NCBI GenBank assembly: GCA_963626555.1
Contig: CAVFXQ010000024.1
Span: forward strand, 1 to 41,481
Origin: UBA1181 sp963626555
GTDB lineage: Bacteria; Bacteroidota; Bacteroidia; Bacteroidales; Paludibacteraceae
DNA length: 41,481 nucleotides
Direction of reading: 5' to 3'
The translations under genes were made by a program, and so were the position numbers. The notes under the pieces are model-generated. The model did not search any database, was not told the origin of the DNA, and worked only from the letters and a program-made list of their open reading frames with translations. Shown piece after piece: positions 17,576-24,754 of the stretch; positions within the stretch are counted from its first letter, which is position 1, and each line of letters begins with the position of its first letter.

Positions 17576-18862
17576 TTAGGGTTTCAGACATCCAATAGGC
17601 GCAACCCAGACACCGTCTTTGCGTTTATAAGCATACGCTCCCGTACCTGTTAAAACCATAAGAAAGGAGGGTGAAGACATTTTGTTGATGTCAATTTTTG
17701 AAGCCAAAGCGGTCAGTGTTGAGACTCCCTCTTCTATCAGTTTCTCTCCACCCAATTTGATTTCTACGAGTCCGTATTTGCCATTTCGTAGATGAATCAC
17801 CGCATCACACTCAAGATTGCTCTTGTCTCGGTAGTGGTAGACTTTCCCATCGATGGCTTCGGCATAGACGCGAAGATCCCTCACACACAACGTTTCAAAA
17901 AGTAGTCCCATTGTGTTGAGGTCGGAAAGCAAATCTTCTGGACCGACACCCATTGCAGCTGTGGCGATGGAAGGGTCAACGAAGTATCGTGTGTCGGAGG
18001 TCCTGATCACTGTTTTTGACCTCAGATTAGGATTCCAGGCTGGCGAATCCTCTATTACAAACAAATTTTTCAATGCCGAGATGTAGGAGGAGATGGTCTC
18101 TTCCGTCATTGTCCCCTCGGCGTTGGATTTTAGATCGTCATAGATAGAAGCCAATGGAGCTTGTGCGCCTTGAAACCGGGCGTAACTACGGAGCAGACGC
18201 ATTGCGAAATCTCTGTCTCTGCGTACTCCGTCCACGTTCGAAATATCTTTGCTGACGATGGCATCAATGTAGTTGAACGACTGCCTCAATGCACCGTTAT
18301 GTGTCATGTAGAGGGCTGCTGGCCAGCCGCCACGGCAGATTAACCACGCCAATTGTTCAATGTCCAGTGTATTAGTCATATAAGCGTCTTCCGTTTTGTC
18401 AAGAAACAAGTTGCCCAGACTTAACTGACCATTAGACTCTCCTGACTCCCAAAGACTCATCGTTCGCATTTTTACCCACGCTGCACGTCCTGTACCTGAA
18501 TGCTTTATTTTCTCCAACTTTTCTCTTGGTATCACTGTTGAACCTGTAAATATAAACTGACCTGTTTTGACTTCTCTATGGTCGACTTCAAAACGAGCAG
18601 TGTCCCATAGTTCGGGGGCTTCTTGCCACTCGTCAACCAAACGAGGAGTGTTGCCTCTCAACAAAAGTTTTGGAGCGTTCTGCACCAAAGCGTGGTATGA
18701 CTCAGCGTGTTCAGGTTCGTTCATATACACAATACTCCCAGCCTGTTGCTCGGCGGTTGTGGTTTTTCCACACCACTTTGTGCCTTCAATCAGCACCAAA
18801 CCTGCAGCCTCCAGATTGTCTTTCAAGACCTCGTCGGCAACTCTTTTTCTGTACTCATTCAT
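17576..18862 (-). CDS. AAA ATPase with DUF4143 domain
   Basis: A 428-residue protein from MNEYRKRVADEV. Walker A is EGTKWCGKTTT (about residues 26-36) and the acidic Walker B-like motif is RLVDEWQEAPELWD (about 75-88). A sensor FTGSTVIP and a C-terminal LECDAVIHLRNGKYGLVEIK follow, the last being the nuclease-like D...E-x-K signature. This member belongs to the subgroup with WCGKTT rather than RQVGKT. The start lies only eight bases from a good -7 box, so its mRNA may be nearly leaderless. Upstream is a five-copy repeat array. Confidence 0.92.
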   Translation of the reverse strand: MNEYRKRVADEVLKDNLEAAGLVLIEGTKWCGKTTTAEQQAGSIVYMNEPEHAESYHALVQNAPKLLLRGNTPRLVDEWQEAPELWDTARFEVDHREVKTGQFIFTGSTVIPREKLEKIKHSGTGRAAWVKMRTMSLWESGESNGQLSLGNLFLDKTEDAYMTNTLDIEQLAWLICRGGWPAALYMTHNGALRQSFNYIDAIVSKDISNVDGVRRDRDFAMRLLRSYARFQGAQAPLASIYDDLKSNAEGTMTEETISSYISALKNLFVIEDSPAWNPNLRSKTVIRTSDTRYFVDPSIATAAMGVGPEDLLSDLNTMGLLFETLCVRDLRVYAEAIDGKVYHYRDKSNLECDAVIHLRNGKYGLVEIKLGGEKLIEEGVSTLTALASKIDINKMSSPSFLMVLTGTGAYAYKRKDGVWVAPIGCLKP

Positions 18863-18869
18863 AACATCG

Positions 18870-18877
18870 CAAATATA
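18870..18877 (-). promoter_or_regulatory. -7 box (TATATTTG on the minus strand), near-leaderless
   Basis: Matches TAnnTTTG. With usual spacing the transcript would start within a few bases of the ATPase ATG at 18862. Confidence 0.45.
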
Positions 18878-18915
18878 TGTATTAATTTCTTGATTTAAAA
18901 ATATTTACGAAATTT

Positions 18916-19044
18916 CATTCCGTCATTTGGCCGATTTTCATTCCGCCATTTGGCTAAAAATCGTCAATTTCATTCCGCCGTTTGGCTGATTTTCATTCCG
19001 TCATTTGGCCGAAAAATGCCAAAATCATTCCGCCGTTTGGCTGA
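18916..19044. repeat. Five-copy repeat array, alternating 23/32-bp spacing
   Basis: The unit CATTCCGyCrTTTGGCyrA begins at 18916, 18939, 18971, 18994 and 19026, giving spacings of 23, 32, 23 and 32 bp, that is a 55-bp period of paired sites. It lies upstream of the minus-strand DUF4143 ATPase. Copies are too closely spaced, and too degenerate, for a CRISPR. An operator array is the likeliest reading. Confidence 0.85.
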
Positions 19045-19102
19045 AGACAAAATCCACAATGCTTTTCTTGTCGCTAATTTCAAATCTGTCTTTATTTTGT
19101 CT

Positions 19103-19234
19103 TATTCTACAAAATAGTACGCAAACGGAAAAATTTAAAAGGAAATAATCAGAATACAATTCCAAACTCCGCCTTGCCGTGCTATGTTTGCAACAGTTAA
19201 GGTGGTGAGAGCCTTACAAAACGGAGTATAAACT
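19103..19234 (+). promoter_or_regulatory. Duplicated promoter/leader module, copy 1
   Basis: This 132-bp block matches 28880-29011 at equal spacing. TATTCTACAAAATAG (19103-19117) is identical in both. After a diverged middle, the 77 bases from 19158 on are highly similar, including a -7 box TATGTTTG (19183-19190) and a leader ending in ACGGAGTATAAACT. It drives the small ORF at 19250. No -33 TTG is present, so an activator may bind the conserved upstream element. Confidence 0.75.
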
Positions 19235-19249
19235 AAAATAATTAAGAGT

Positions 19250-19396
19250 ATGATTTTATCAACATTGATTTTGGCTGCGGTGGGCTTTACATGCGATAAG
19301 GCCATAAAAGTTGTGAAAAATGGAATTCAAACTAAAATCCAAGAGGGAGTTGTAGAAGGAGTGAAAACAATAAGAGACAACCTCAAGAGCAAGTAG
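19250..19396 (+). CDS. Small hydrophobic protein, 48 residues, paralogue of the one at 29028
   Basis: A 48-residue ORF: a hydrophobic N-terminus (MILSTLILAAVGF) then an amphipathic, lysine-rich helix (VVKNGIQTKIQEGV and onward to NLKSK). It sits behind the duplicated promoter and before a strong terminator, so it is a self-contained transcription unit. The paralogue at 29028 has the same plan (hydrophobic start, G-V-x-x-V amphipathic middle, S/K-rich end). Family unknown. Small secreted or membrane-active peptides, including type I toxins, look like this, but nothing proves such a role. Confidence 0.6.
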   Translation: MILSTLILAAVGFTCDKAIKVVKNGIQTKIQEGVVEGVKTIRDNLKSK

Positions 19397-19406
19397 TTTC
19401 AAAATT

Positions 19407-19470
19407 GAGTTGTAATGTGTTATTCGATAACAATCAAGAATAGCCAAACAACGATTATGAGAAGGAGGGC
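19407..19470 (+). repeat. Conserved 3-prime UTR, copy 1
   Basis: GAGTTGTAATGTGTTATT and further blocks (AACAATCAAGAA, AACAACGATTATGA) recur at 29208-29271 after the paralogous small ORF. Conservation outside the coding region suggests an RNA-level function or recent duplication. Confidence 0.7.
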
Positions 19471-19498
19471 GTGAGGAGGCTTGCGTCCCTAAAAAATT

Positions 19499-19534
19499 AA
19501 GCGCAAGGGTCTGAGTAGGCTCTTGCGCTTTTTT
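19499..19534 (+). terminator. Terminator after small ORF 1
   Basis: Stem AAGCGCAAG (19499-19507) with CTTGCGCTT (19522-19530), followed by T residues to 19534. Confidence 0.85.
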
Positions 19535-19547
19535 GTGATGTTTTTTG

Positions 19548-19555
19548 TAACTTTG
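19548..19555 (+). promoter_or_regulatory. -7 box (TAACTTTG) of the first DGR kinase gene
   Basis: Matches TAnnTTTG 30 bases before the kinase ATG, giving a leader of about 25 bases. The kinase can therefore be transcribed independently of small ORF 1. Confidence 0.5.
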
Positions 19556-19585
19556 GAAAAGGAACATTTTCAAAGTTAATATCCA

Positions 19586-21208
19586 ATGCAATACCCGTTA
19601 ATTTCAGAATACATAGAAGCAGTTAAGGACGCTGACAACTTCGCCACCCTCACCAACCTTCGCCCCGTGTTGGACGGTAACGGCAACCCAGTGATGAGCA
19701 GTGGAAACTTCGCCGTGGTGTTCAAAATGACGGATGGCAAGAAAGATTATGCCGTCAAGTGCTTCTTGAAGGAGCAGGAGGGGCGAGAGGAGGCTTACAC
19801 GCAAATATGCGATTACCTGTCATGCGTGCCGTCGCCTTATTTAGTGTGGACGGAGTACCTTGAGGACGAGCTGTTTGTGGACACGAACCAGTCGGACGAG
19901 GATGAGTTCCCCGTTCTGGTGATGGACTGGGTGGAGGGCGTGAGCCTCGACCGCTTTGTGAAAAGCGTTTGTGATGATGAGGCAAAACGCACTGCCATTG
20001 CCAACGAGTTCCGAGGTCTCACGTTCTGGCTCCTAAGCCAGGAGTTCGCCCACGGCGACCTGAAGCCCGACAACATCATCGTTACGAACAGTGGACACCT
20101 CGTGCTGGTGGACTACGACGGCATGTTCGTCCCCGCTATGCGAGGGCAGAAGGCGAGAGAGCAGGGAACGCCCCTCTACCGGTACAAGTGCCGTTGCGCC
20201 CAAGACTTTGACGAGTATGCAGACGATTACGCCTGCGTGTTCATTTTGATGGTGCTGATGGCGAATAGTGTCGAGCCAGTCGACTTTGACTCGTTCGCCT
20301 CTCCCGATGCTGAGAAGATTCTGGCTCATTTCTCATGCTACTACGAGCATGCCACGATTGCGCCCTACATTGCCGCCTTTCTGCTCGTGGCTTCTACAGG
20401 GCGGTTAGACAGGCAGGTGTTGTACCCTCTTTTATCTCACAAATCGAATGGTTTACGGATTTCTCAAGGTATGGTATCAAAGCCAACCACACCAAAATCA
20501 ACTACTCCAAAGACTCTTTCTTTCACAGTGAATGGCGTTACCTTTGAAATGGTCTATGTCGAGGGAGGCACATTCACGATGGGAGCGACGGCAGAGCAAG
20601 GAGAGGATGCGTTCGATAATGAAAAACCTGCCCATAAAGTAACCCTCGACGACTACGCTATAGGCAAGTTTGAGGTGACGCAAGCGTTGTGGGCGGCAGT
20701 AATGGGGAATAATCCATCAAGATTCAAAGGAGACGACCGACCCGTAGAGTGTGTGTCATGGGTTGATTGTCAAACGTTCGTGAAGAAACTGAACGGACTC
20801 ACTGGAAAGAAATTCCGACTTCCAACGGAGGCGGAGTGGGAGTACGCCGCAAGGGGAGGGAAAAAGAGCAAAGGCTATAAATATAGCGGAAGCAACAATT
20901 TAAACGAAGTCGCATGGTATGACGGCAACAGCGGAAGCCAAACACATCCGGTCGGGACGAAGAAGCCCAACGAACTTGGAGTCTATGACATGAGCGGAAA
21001 CGTGTGGGAATGGTGCAATGACTGGGACGGAGCCTATTCACCGACAGCTGCGAACAACCCTGTTGGACCTTCCTCCGGTAGTTACCGTGTGATCCGTGGT
21101 GGTGGTTGGGACTTCGATGCCGGGAGCTGCCGTGTGTCGTGCCGTCTCCGTAGCTACCCCGTCGACTGGTGCGAGTGCATAGGCTTTCGCTTGGTTCTTC
21201 CCCAGTAA
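19586..21208 (+). CDS. Ser/Thr protein kinase fused to FGE-sulfatase/CLec domain, DGR target 1
   Basis: A 540-residue cytoplasmic protein. The kinase domain (about 30-250) has a glycine-rich loop SSGNFAVVF, the ATP-binding lysine in YAVKCF (K58), the catalytic loop HGDLKPDN (156-163) and DYDG (176-179) in place of DFG. From about 313 it is an FGE-sulfatase (SUMF1-like, C-type-lectin-fold) domain: GGTFTMGATAEQG, FEVTQALWAAVMG, RLPTEAEWEYAARGG, SGNVWEWCNDW. The last 27 residues (514-540) are encoded by a DGR variable repeat and end GFRLVLPQ. Such domains usually display a hypervariable ligand-binding face and are not catalytic. The inference is a diversifiable sensor that controls a kinase. The 5-prime half is noticeably GC-rich. 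It is paralogous to the gene at 26096-27799, with nearly identical first 60 residues. Confidence 0.93.
   Translation: MQYPLISEYIEAVKDADNFATLTNLRPVLDGNGNPVMSSGNFAVVFKMTDGKKDYAVKCFLKEQEGREEAYTQICDYLSCVPSPYLVWTEYLEDELFVDTNQSDEDEFPVLVMDWVEGVSLDRFVKSVCDDEAKRTAIANEFRGLTFWLLSQEFAHGDLKPDNIIVTNSGHLVLVDYDGMFVPAMRGQKAREQGTPLYRYKCRCAQDFDEYADDYACVFILMVLMANSVEPVDFDSFASPDAEKILAHFSCYYEHATIAPYIAAFLLVASTGRLDRQVLYPLLSHKSNGLRISQGMVSKPTTPKSTTPKTLSFTVNGVTFEMVYVEGGTFTMGATAEQGEDAFDNEKPAHKVTLDDYAIGKFEVTQALWAAVMGNNPSRFKGDDRPVECVSWVDCQTFVKKLNGLTGKKFRLPTEAEWEYAARGGKKSKGYKYSGSNNLNEVAWYDGNSGSQTHPVGTKKPNELGVYDMSGNVWEWCNDWDGAYSPTAANNPVGPSSGSYRVIRGGGWDFDAGSCRVSCRLRSYPVDWCECIGFRLVLPQ
21125..21205 (+). repeat. DGR variable repeat VR1
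   Basis: 81 bases aligning without gaps to the template repeat 445 bases downstream. Eighteen positions differ and 16 of these are A in the template; only 2 of 57 non-A positions differ. The final 25 bases (ATAGGC... through CCCCAG) are identical and would serve as the initiation-of-mutagenic-homing region. It ends immediately before the stop codon. Confidence 0.95.
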
Positions 21209-21250
21209 TAACCTTTCTCTCAAAAAGCAAGAAAAGTAAAATAGAGCGGA

Positions 21251-21315
21251 GCGGAAAGAGAACTGGAAAGGGAGAGCCGAGGGACGAAGGCTCGGAAAAG
21301 CAGTTCTCATTCCGC
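21251..21315 (+). other. Nested hairpin downstream of VR1
   Basis: Three nested stems: GCGGAA (21251-21256) with TTCCGC (21310-21315), AGAACTG (21259-21265) with CAGTTCT (21301-21307), and CCGAG (21277-21281) with CTCGG (21291-21295). In the Bordetella phage DGR a DNA hairpin shortly after the VR is needed for efficient target recognition. This one, 45 bases after VR1, could play that role. No T-run follows the hairpin, so it is not an obvious terminator. VR2 has no counterpart. Confidence 0.55.
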
Positions 21316-21335
21316 GGAGCGAAAAAAAACAAAAA

Positions 21336-21683
21336 ATGCAAATAAAAATATTTCAATTGCCCGTGGTGGCAACGGAGGAAGCGACGGAAGAACTCAATCA
21401 TTTTTTGCGGTCGCAAAAGATCGTAGATGTAAAAAAAGAACTTGCAACGATTGACGGCAATAGTTGCTAGGCTTTTTGTGTAACGTATATAGAGACGAGC
21501 AGCAGTACATCTGCAGAGGTGGCAAAGTTGAACCATGCCATTATGAATGTGTGCCATGACACTTCCAGGAACTGCCGTGTGTCGAACCGTAACAGGAACA
21601 ACCCCGACAACAGGAACAACAACATAGGCTTTCGCTTGGTTCTTCCCCAGCTTATGACTGAAAGAAGGAGAGAAAGGTTATAA
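21336..21683 (+). pseudogene. DGR accessory gene remnant (HRDC-type), in-frame stop, runs through the TR
   Basis: An ATG at 21336 opens 44 codons (MQIKIFQLPVV, EELNHFLRSQKIVDVKK, ending DGNSC) before TAG at 21468-21470. The same frame then continues AFCVTYIETSSS and stays open through the whole template repeat to TAA at 21681-21683, 116 codons in all. The N-terminal pattern matches, from memory, small HRDC-type DGR accessory proteins, where tryptophan is expected at the stop (TGG to TAG). The C-terminal part of such a protein is missing and the TR follows in the same frame. Either a nonsense mutation and a deletion killed the gene, or the short form is what remains. No reverse transcriptase follows. 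Confidence 0.6.
21570..21650 (+). repeat. DGR template repeat (TR)
   Basis: 81 bases with adenines concentrated in AAC codons. In the VR frame it reads NCRVSNRNRNNPDNRNNN then IGFRLVLPQ, the asparagine-rich signature of Bacteroidota DGR templates. It contains 24 A, of which 16 differ in VR1. Against VR2, over the 78 bases before the last codon, there are 12 differences, 9 at TR adenines. The flanks do not match the VR flanks, as expected for a template. It lies 362 bases after the stop of the first kinase and is convergent with the PP2C gene. Confidence 0.95.
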
Positions 21684-21725
21684 ACAGACGGATATCGAGA
21701 AGCCCTATAGAGGACTTCGAAACTG

Positions 21726-21755
21726 GCATGCTTCTATATAAAAATAGAGGCATGC
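21726..21755 (+). ncRNA. Hairpin 3-prime of the TR (part of the template RNA)
   Basis: GCATGCTTCTAT pairs with ATAGAGGCATGC across a six-base loop with a single G-U. In intact DGRs this TR-to-RT spacer belongs to the template RNA and is needed for cDNA priming. Its preservation suggests the RNA portion of the element is still intact. Confidence 0.55.
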
Positions 21756-21756
21756 G

Positions 21757-21825
21757 GCAACAACAAGCTTAGTAGCGGATTCATTCTGTTGAAGTTTTGA
21801 AAACTGTCGAAACGCTTGTTGTTGC
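21757..21825 (+). ncRNA. 12-bp stem-loop closing the DGR RNA region
   Basis: GCAACAACAAGC (21757-21768) pairs perfectly with GCTTGTTGTTGC (21814-21825), with an inner GTTTT-G-AAAAC hairpin. It lies between the TR and the 3-prime end of the PP2C gene. It could be the end of the DGR RNA or a shared convergent terminator. Confidence 0.5.
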
Positions 21826-21848
21826 GTAAAATTTAGATTTCTATTTCA

Positions 21849-22661
21849 TCACCTCATCACCGCCACCGAATAATCGTCCAATGCGATTAGTCCGTTTTTC
21901 AGCAACTTCTGAATGTGCTTGGCAAGATTGCATTGATGGTTCAGACAGTTGAAGATTTTCTTCAAAACATCTTTTTCAAAATCTATTTTTTTTAGGTTGA
22001 GTGCCATCTTTACATAGTTCTCGTTCTTGGATTGTTGCTTCAAAACAATGGCTAACTCTTGCTCAAATTCTTGCTTTTTGCTTACCTCATACATCATCAT
22101 AACGTAATGAGACAAAGCATCGCTCGCGACAAAAACTATTGAATCTTTATCTGTTTGGAATACACCGCTTTTGAATCCTTCTTTCTTGAGCTCGTCTTTG
22201 CAGTTTATCAGATAGGGTGGACGGTCAAAATCGGATAATGCTCCGAAACTATGTTCTAAAACATGTGTGCGTGGATTGTAATGAAATGCAACACTGTCGC
22301 CAAAGCTAACCCAACGGCACTCTTGTTCAGACATCTTCCACACGGCTATCAACGTGGCAAACGAGCCTTCGTCATAGAATTTGTCTAACGATAATCCTCC
22401 TAATTTCTTTGCATCCTCTTCGCCTTGGTTATAAAAGGGTTCCCAGATCTCGCCGATCCAGTGGTCTAAGGCATCTACATCTGCAAACGGTGCATCAGGA
22501 AGGTTGTCTAACAGATAACGAGACCAACGCTCGGCAAACAACCCGCCACCGCCGGCTCCGTCCGAAACGGCGATGAGGCTGTCGCGACATATCACTGAGT
22601 CTTCGTTGATACACCCTGGCTCAAAAGTTCCTTTGGCTACGGAAACACATCCTGTTCTCAT
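21849..22661 (-). CDS. PP2C-type Ser/Thr protein phosphatase
   Basis: A 270-residue cytoplasmic metal-dependent phosphatase. Metal-binding motifs are present in order: NEDS (about 19-22), AVSDGAGGGGLFAERWS (about 31-47), GSFATLIAVW, FVASDALSHYV and the final ALDDYSVAVM. Its start overlaps the stop of the VWA-fusion gene by four bases (ATGA), so it is translationally coupled. Linked kinase, phosphatase and VWA genes recall the TerY-P triad described for Ter-associated stress systems (established knowledge), in which phosphatase and kinase set the phosphorylation state of the VWA partner. Here it should reverse the action of the two DGR kinases (inference). Confidence 0.88.
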   Translation of the reverse strand: MRTGCVSVAKGTFEPGCINEDSVICRDSLIAVSDGAGGGGLFAERWSRYLLDNLPDAPFADVDALDHWIGEIWEPFYNQGEEDAKKLGGLSLDKFYDEGSFATLIAVWKMSEQECRWVSFGDSVAFHYNPRTHVLEHSFGALSDFDRPPYLINCKDELKKEGFKSGVFQTDKDSIVFVASDALSHYVMMMYEVSKKQEFEQELAIVLKQQSKNENYVKMALNLKKIDFEKDVLKKIFNCLNHQCNLAKHIQKLLKNGLIALDDYSVAVMR

Positions 22662-24103
22662 TGGTTCTGACTGATATTTGTTGGTGTACCGATATCCATC
22701 AATTTGATAAGTGTTGTGGCATCCGCATTGACTGCCATGGCAACGTGGCGACCTTGACGGTCATCGCCCAAATTGCGGTTGATGTCGGCATTGTATCTTG
22801 ACGGCAATAGACTTGACATATCGAACAGTGTTTTTGCGTATTCATCTCCGTTCAACTCGTCTTTCGACAGAGGACAAACCACCTCCTCGTCCGACTTGTT
22901 GGCAGAGAAGTGGATGTTGAAGAGGATGACGTTACCGTCGTTGGTGAACATAGATTTCAATTCGTTGGCTTGTTGCAAAACCGACTCGGTCGTTGCTCCG
23001 TTGAATGCTCCGTCAGTGATGTTGATGATGGTTGGAGGGTAGCAATCTTTATCTTGGTGTTCTTCCATCCAAGTGTCGAGCAATTTTCGAGCCTTGCTGA
23101 AGGCATTGTGAACACGCGTCCAGTTGCCGTCGTGGCGGGCCTCGACCCATTGCACCTTTTCCACTTCTTTCACCACAGAACCCTTTCGAGTGCGTTTCTC
23201 CTCTCTGACGATGATCTTTCTGAACGGATTGTCGCGAAGTTCCTCTGGCGAGACGAAATCTCGTCCCTCTAAATCGCCGTTCCAACCACTGTAGGCATTC
23301 TCACCGTAGCCAATTACGGCAATGTCGTAGTAGTGGCGCACCTCATTAGTCTTGATACAACGAAACACCAATTCGTTAATCTGCTGATTCACAATGCGTG
23401 CGGCGGCCTCTGCCATAGTCATCTCCTCGCCAAAGAGTGAGGTCATGCGGTTCATGCTCACGGAGTGGTCTATCAAGAAAATGAAGGCTGTAGGAGTACT
23501 TCGGGTGATTTGAGCTGTGTAAGGACTCTTGCTTTGCAGAGCTAGTGGCTTGTTGGGAAGAGAAACGCCGAAGTTGCCGATATTTGTGATAAACTCCAGT
23601 GGAATATGGTTCAACACTAATATTTCTGCTTGAAAATAAGGTCGTTCGTCATCGTCTAAATCCAAATAGCGAGATTTGACAGTGTTGAAGTGAATTTCGT
23701 TGAGGTTGTCTATTGACCCACCAACGGATGCGTCGTTGCAAGTGGCGTTGAGGTTGGAGAAGAGTGTTTCGTTCCACCAAATCACCTGAGGGTCAATCTC
23801 TAAGAGAACAGGGTTCGATATTCTCTGTTCTCGCATTGCCACAAACTGCATAGGGTGTTCTTTCACGAAACTGACACGCACATAATGCTCCAACCCATTT
23901 CTCAAGTCAAGTTGGTGAGACAAATCGTTCGCCCCCGGTTTCGGAACGGAGATGCCCTTGCCCACGCAGTCCTTCCACGAGAAAAGCCCGCCGTTGTTGA
24001 TGATAGACTCTAAGTTTTCACGGTCGGTGAAGTGATATAACTTCTTGATGCCTTTAGCGTCAAGTAAATCTTTGAATTTCTGCCAATTATCTTTTAACGT
24101 CAT
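22658..24103 (-). CDS. DarT-like ADP-ribosyltransferase fused to VWA domain
   Basis: A 481-residue fusion. Residues about 1-185 resemble DarT (DUF4433) DNA ADP-ribosyltransferases: KKLYHFTDRENLESIINNGG at the N-terminus, a central RNGLEHYVRVSFV, and FQAEILVLNHIPLEFI, where E160 matches the DarT catalytic glutamate by motif. From about 205 a von Willebrand A domain begins, with a complete MIDAS DHSVSM (212-217) and IINITDGAFNG. DarT toxins modify bases in single-stranded DNA. Fusion to a VWA scaffold is unusual and suggests activity gated by a phosphorylation-controlled complex with the adjoining PP2C and kinases (inference). The upstream gene, five bases away, encodes a NADAR-like partner. 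DarT assignment is by motif, not structure. Confidence 0.8.
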   Translation of the reverse strand: MTLKDNWQKFKDLLDAKGIKKLYHFTDRENLESIINNGGLFSWKDCVGKGISVPKPGANDLSHQLDLRNGLEHYVRVSFVKEHPMQFVAMREQRISNPVLLEIDPQVIWWNETLFSNLNATCNDASVGGSIDNLNEIHFNTVKSRYLDLDDDERPYFQAEILVLNHIPLEFITNIGNFGVSLPNKPLALQSKSPYTAQITRSTPTAFIFLIDHSVSMNRMTSLFGEEMTMAEAAARIVNQQINELVFRCIKTNEVRHYYDIAVIGYGENAYSGWNGDLEGRDFVSPEELRDNPFRKIIVREEKRTRKGSVVKEVEKVQWVEARHDGNWTRVHNAFSKARKLLDTWMEEHQDKDCYPPTIINITDGAFNGATTESVLQQANELKSMFTNDGNVILFNIHFSANKSDEEVVCPLSKDELNGDEYAKTLFDMSSLLPSRYNADINRNLGDDRQGRHVAMAVNADATTLIKLMDIGTPTNISQNQ

Positions 24104-24108
24104 AATTT

Positions 24109-24711
24109 TTACAAATCAAATAATGTAAGTTGTTTGGGTTCTTTAGGTGTCTCTTTCTTGTCTCCATACGGATAAAGTCCCTCAATGTAAGCCTTTACGA
24201 GGTAGGCATGCGAGAGCGGTTGCGTTTCGCTATTCACATCGCAACAAGTATTATAGTCCAAAAGTACAATAGTTTTTTCAATACTCAATGCACGAAGTCG
24301 TTCAATAAGGTCTTCCGCCTTATGTTCCAACATCCAGCGGTAAGTTGGAATGTAAATTTGCCGTTTTGCCTCCACATAACTGAGAATCTCGTTACCATTC
24401 ACGCCCTTCCGATGTCCCAGCACTCTGCCATGCTTTCGCACCGTCCGCTTAATGTTCTTCATAGTGTCGTTTGAGAATGTGGATACGTCAACATCTTCAT
24501 TCTCAAACACTTTCAATCCTTGCCACATTGCTTCCACACATGTAGCGACATACCCCTCACTGAACGGCACTGGAATATCCCCATGCGGATAAAACGGACT
24601 GAGGCGCACCCATTCATCCTCAGCCTGCGAGGTGATGTCAAGGATAAGGGCGTTGGGGTGTAACTTGAGAATGGAGTCGGTGCGACGACGGTGGGAGAGA
24701 ATGTGGAGCAT
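24109..24711 (-). CDS. NADAR-like protein, probable antidote of the DarT-like toxin
   Basis: A 200-residue protein with LSPFYPHGDIPVPF and, shortly after, CVEAMWQGLKVFE, the arrangement of NADAR (YbiA-like) folds where the second motif contributes the catalytic glutamate. NADAR proteins are known to pair with DarT1-type toxins and to remove ADP-ribose from guanine. That is the likely role here given the five-base gap to the DarT-VWA gene. The C-terminus ends KQLTLFDL, like a short interaction peptide. The antidote precedes the toxin in the operon, as usual for toxin-antitoxin pairs. It might alternatively be a related uncharacterised DUF of similar sequence. Confidence 0.7.
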   Translation of the reverse strand: MLHILSHRRRTDSILKLHPNALILDITSQAEDEWVRLSPFYPHGDIPVPFSEGYVATCVEAMWQGLKVFENEDVDVSTFSNDTMKNIKRTVRKHGRVLGHRKGVNGNEILSYVEAKRQIYIPTYRWMLEHKAEDLIERLRALSIEKTIVLLDYNTCCDVNSETQPLSHAYLVKAYIEGLYPYGDKKETPKEPKQLTLFDL

Positions 24712-24754
24712 AGAATTAATGTTTATGATGGTGCGATTAAATTCTTCCTGTTGT

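Noticed and set aside
18916..19044. CRISPR-like array
   Set aside because: Repeat units of about 19 bases with 4-13-base gaps, degenerate, and no cas genes. This fits operator repeats rather than repeat-spacer units.
19184..19231. A 15-codon ORF (MFATVKVVRALQNGV) identical in both promoter modules
   Set aside because: Its ATG is part of the TATGTTTG -7 box, so the transcript should begin after it. Conservation is explained by the promoter and leader.
20799..21557. 252-codon minus-strand ORF opposite the first kinase and DGR region
   Set aside because: Antisense to the FGE domain, with a composition typical of a shadow frame and no domain motifs.
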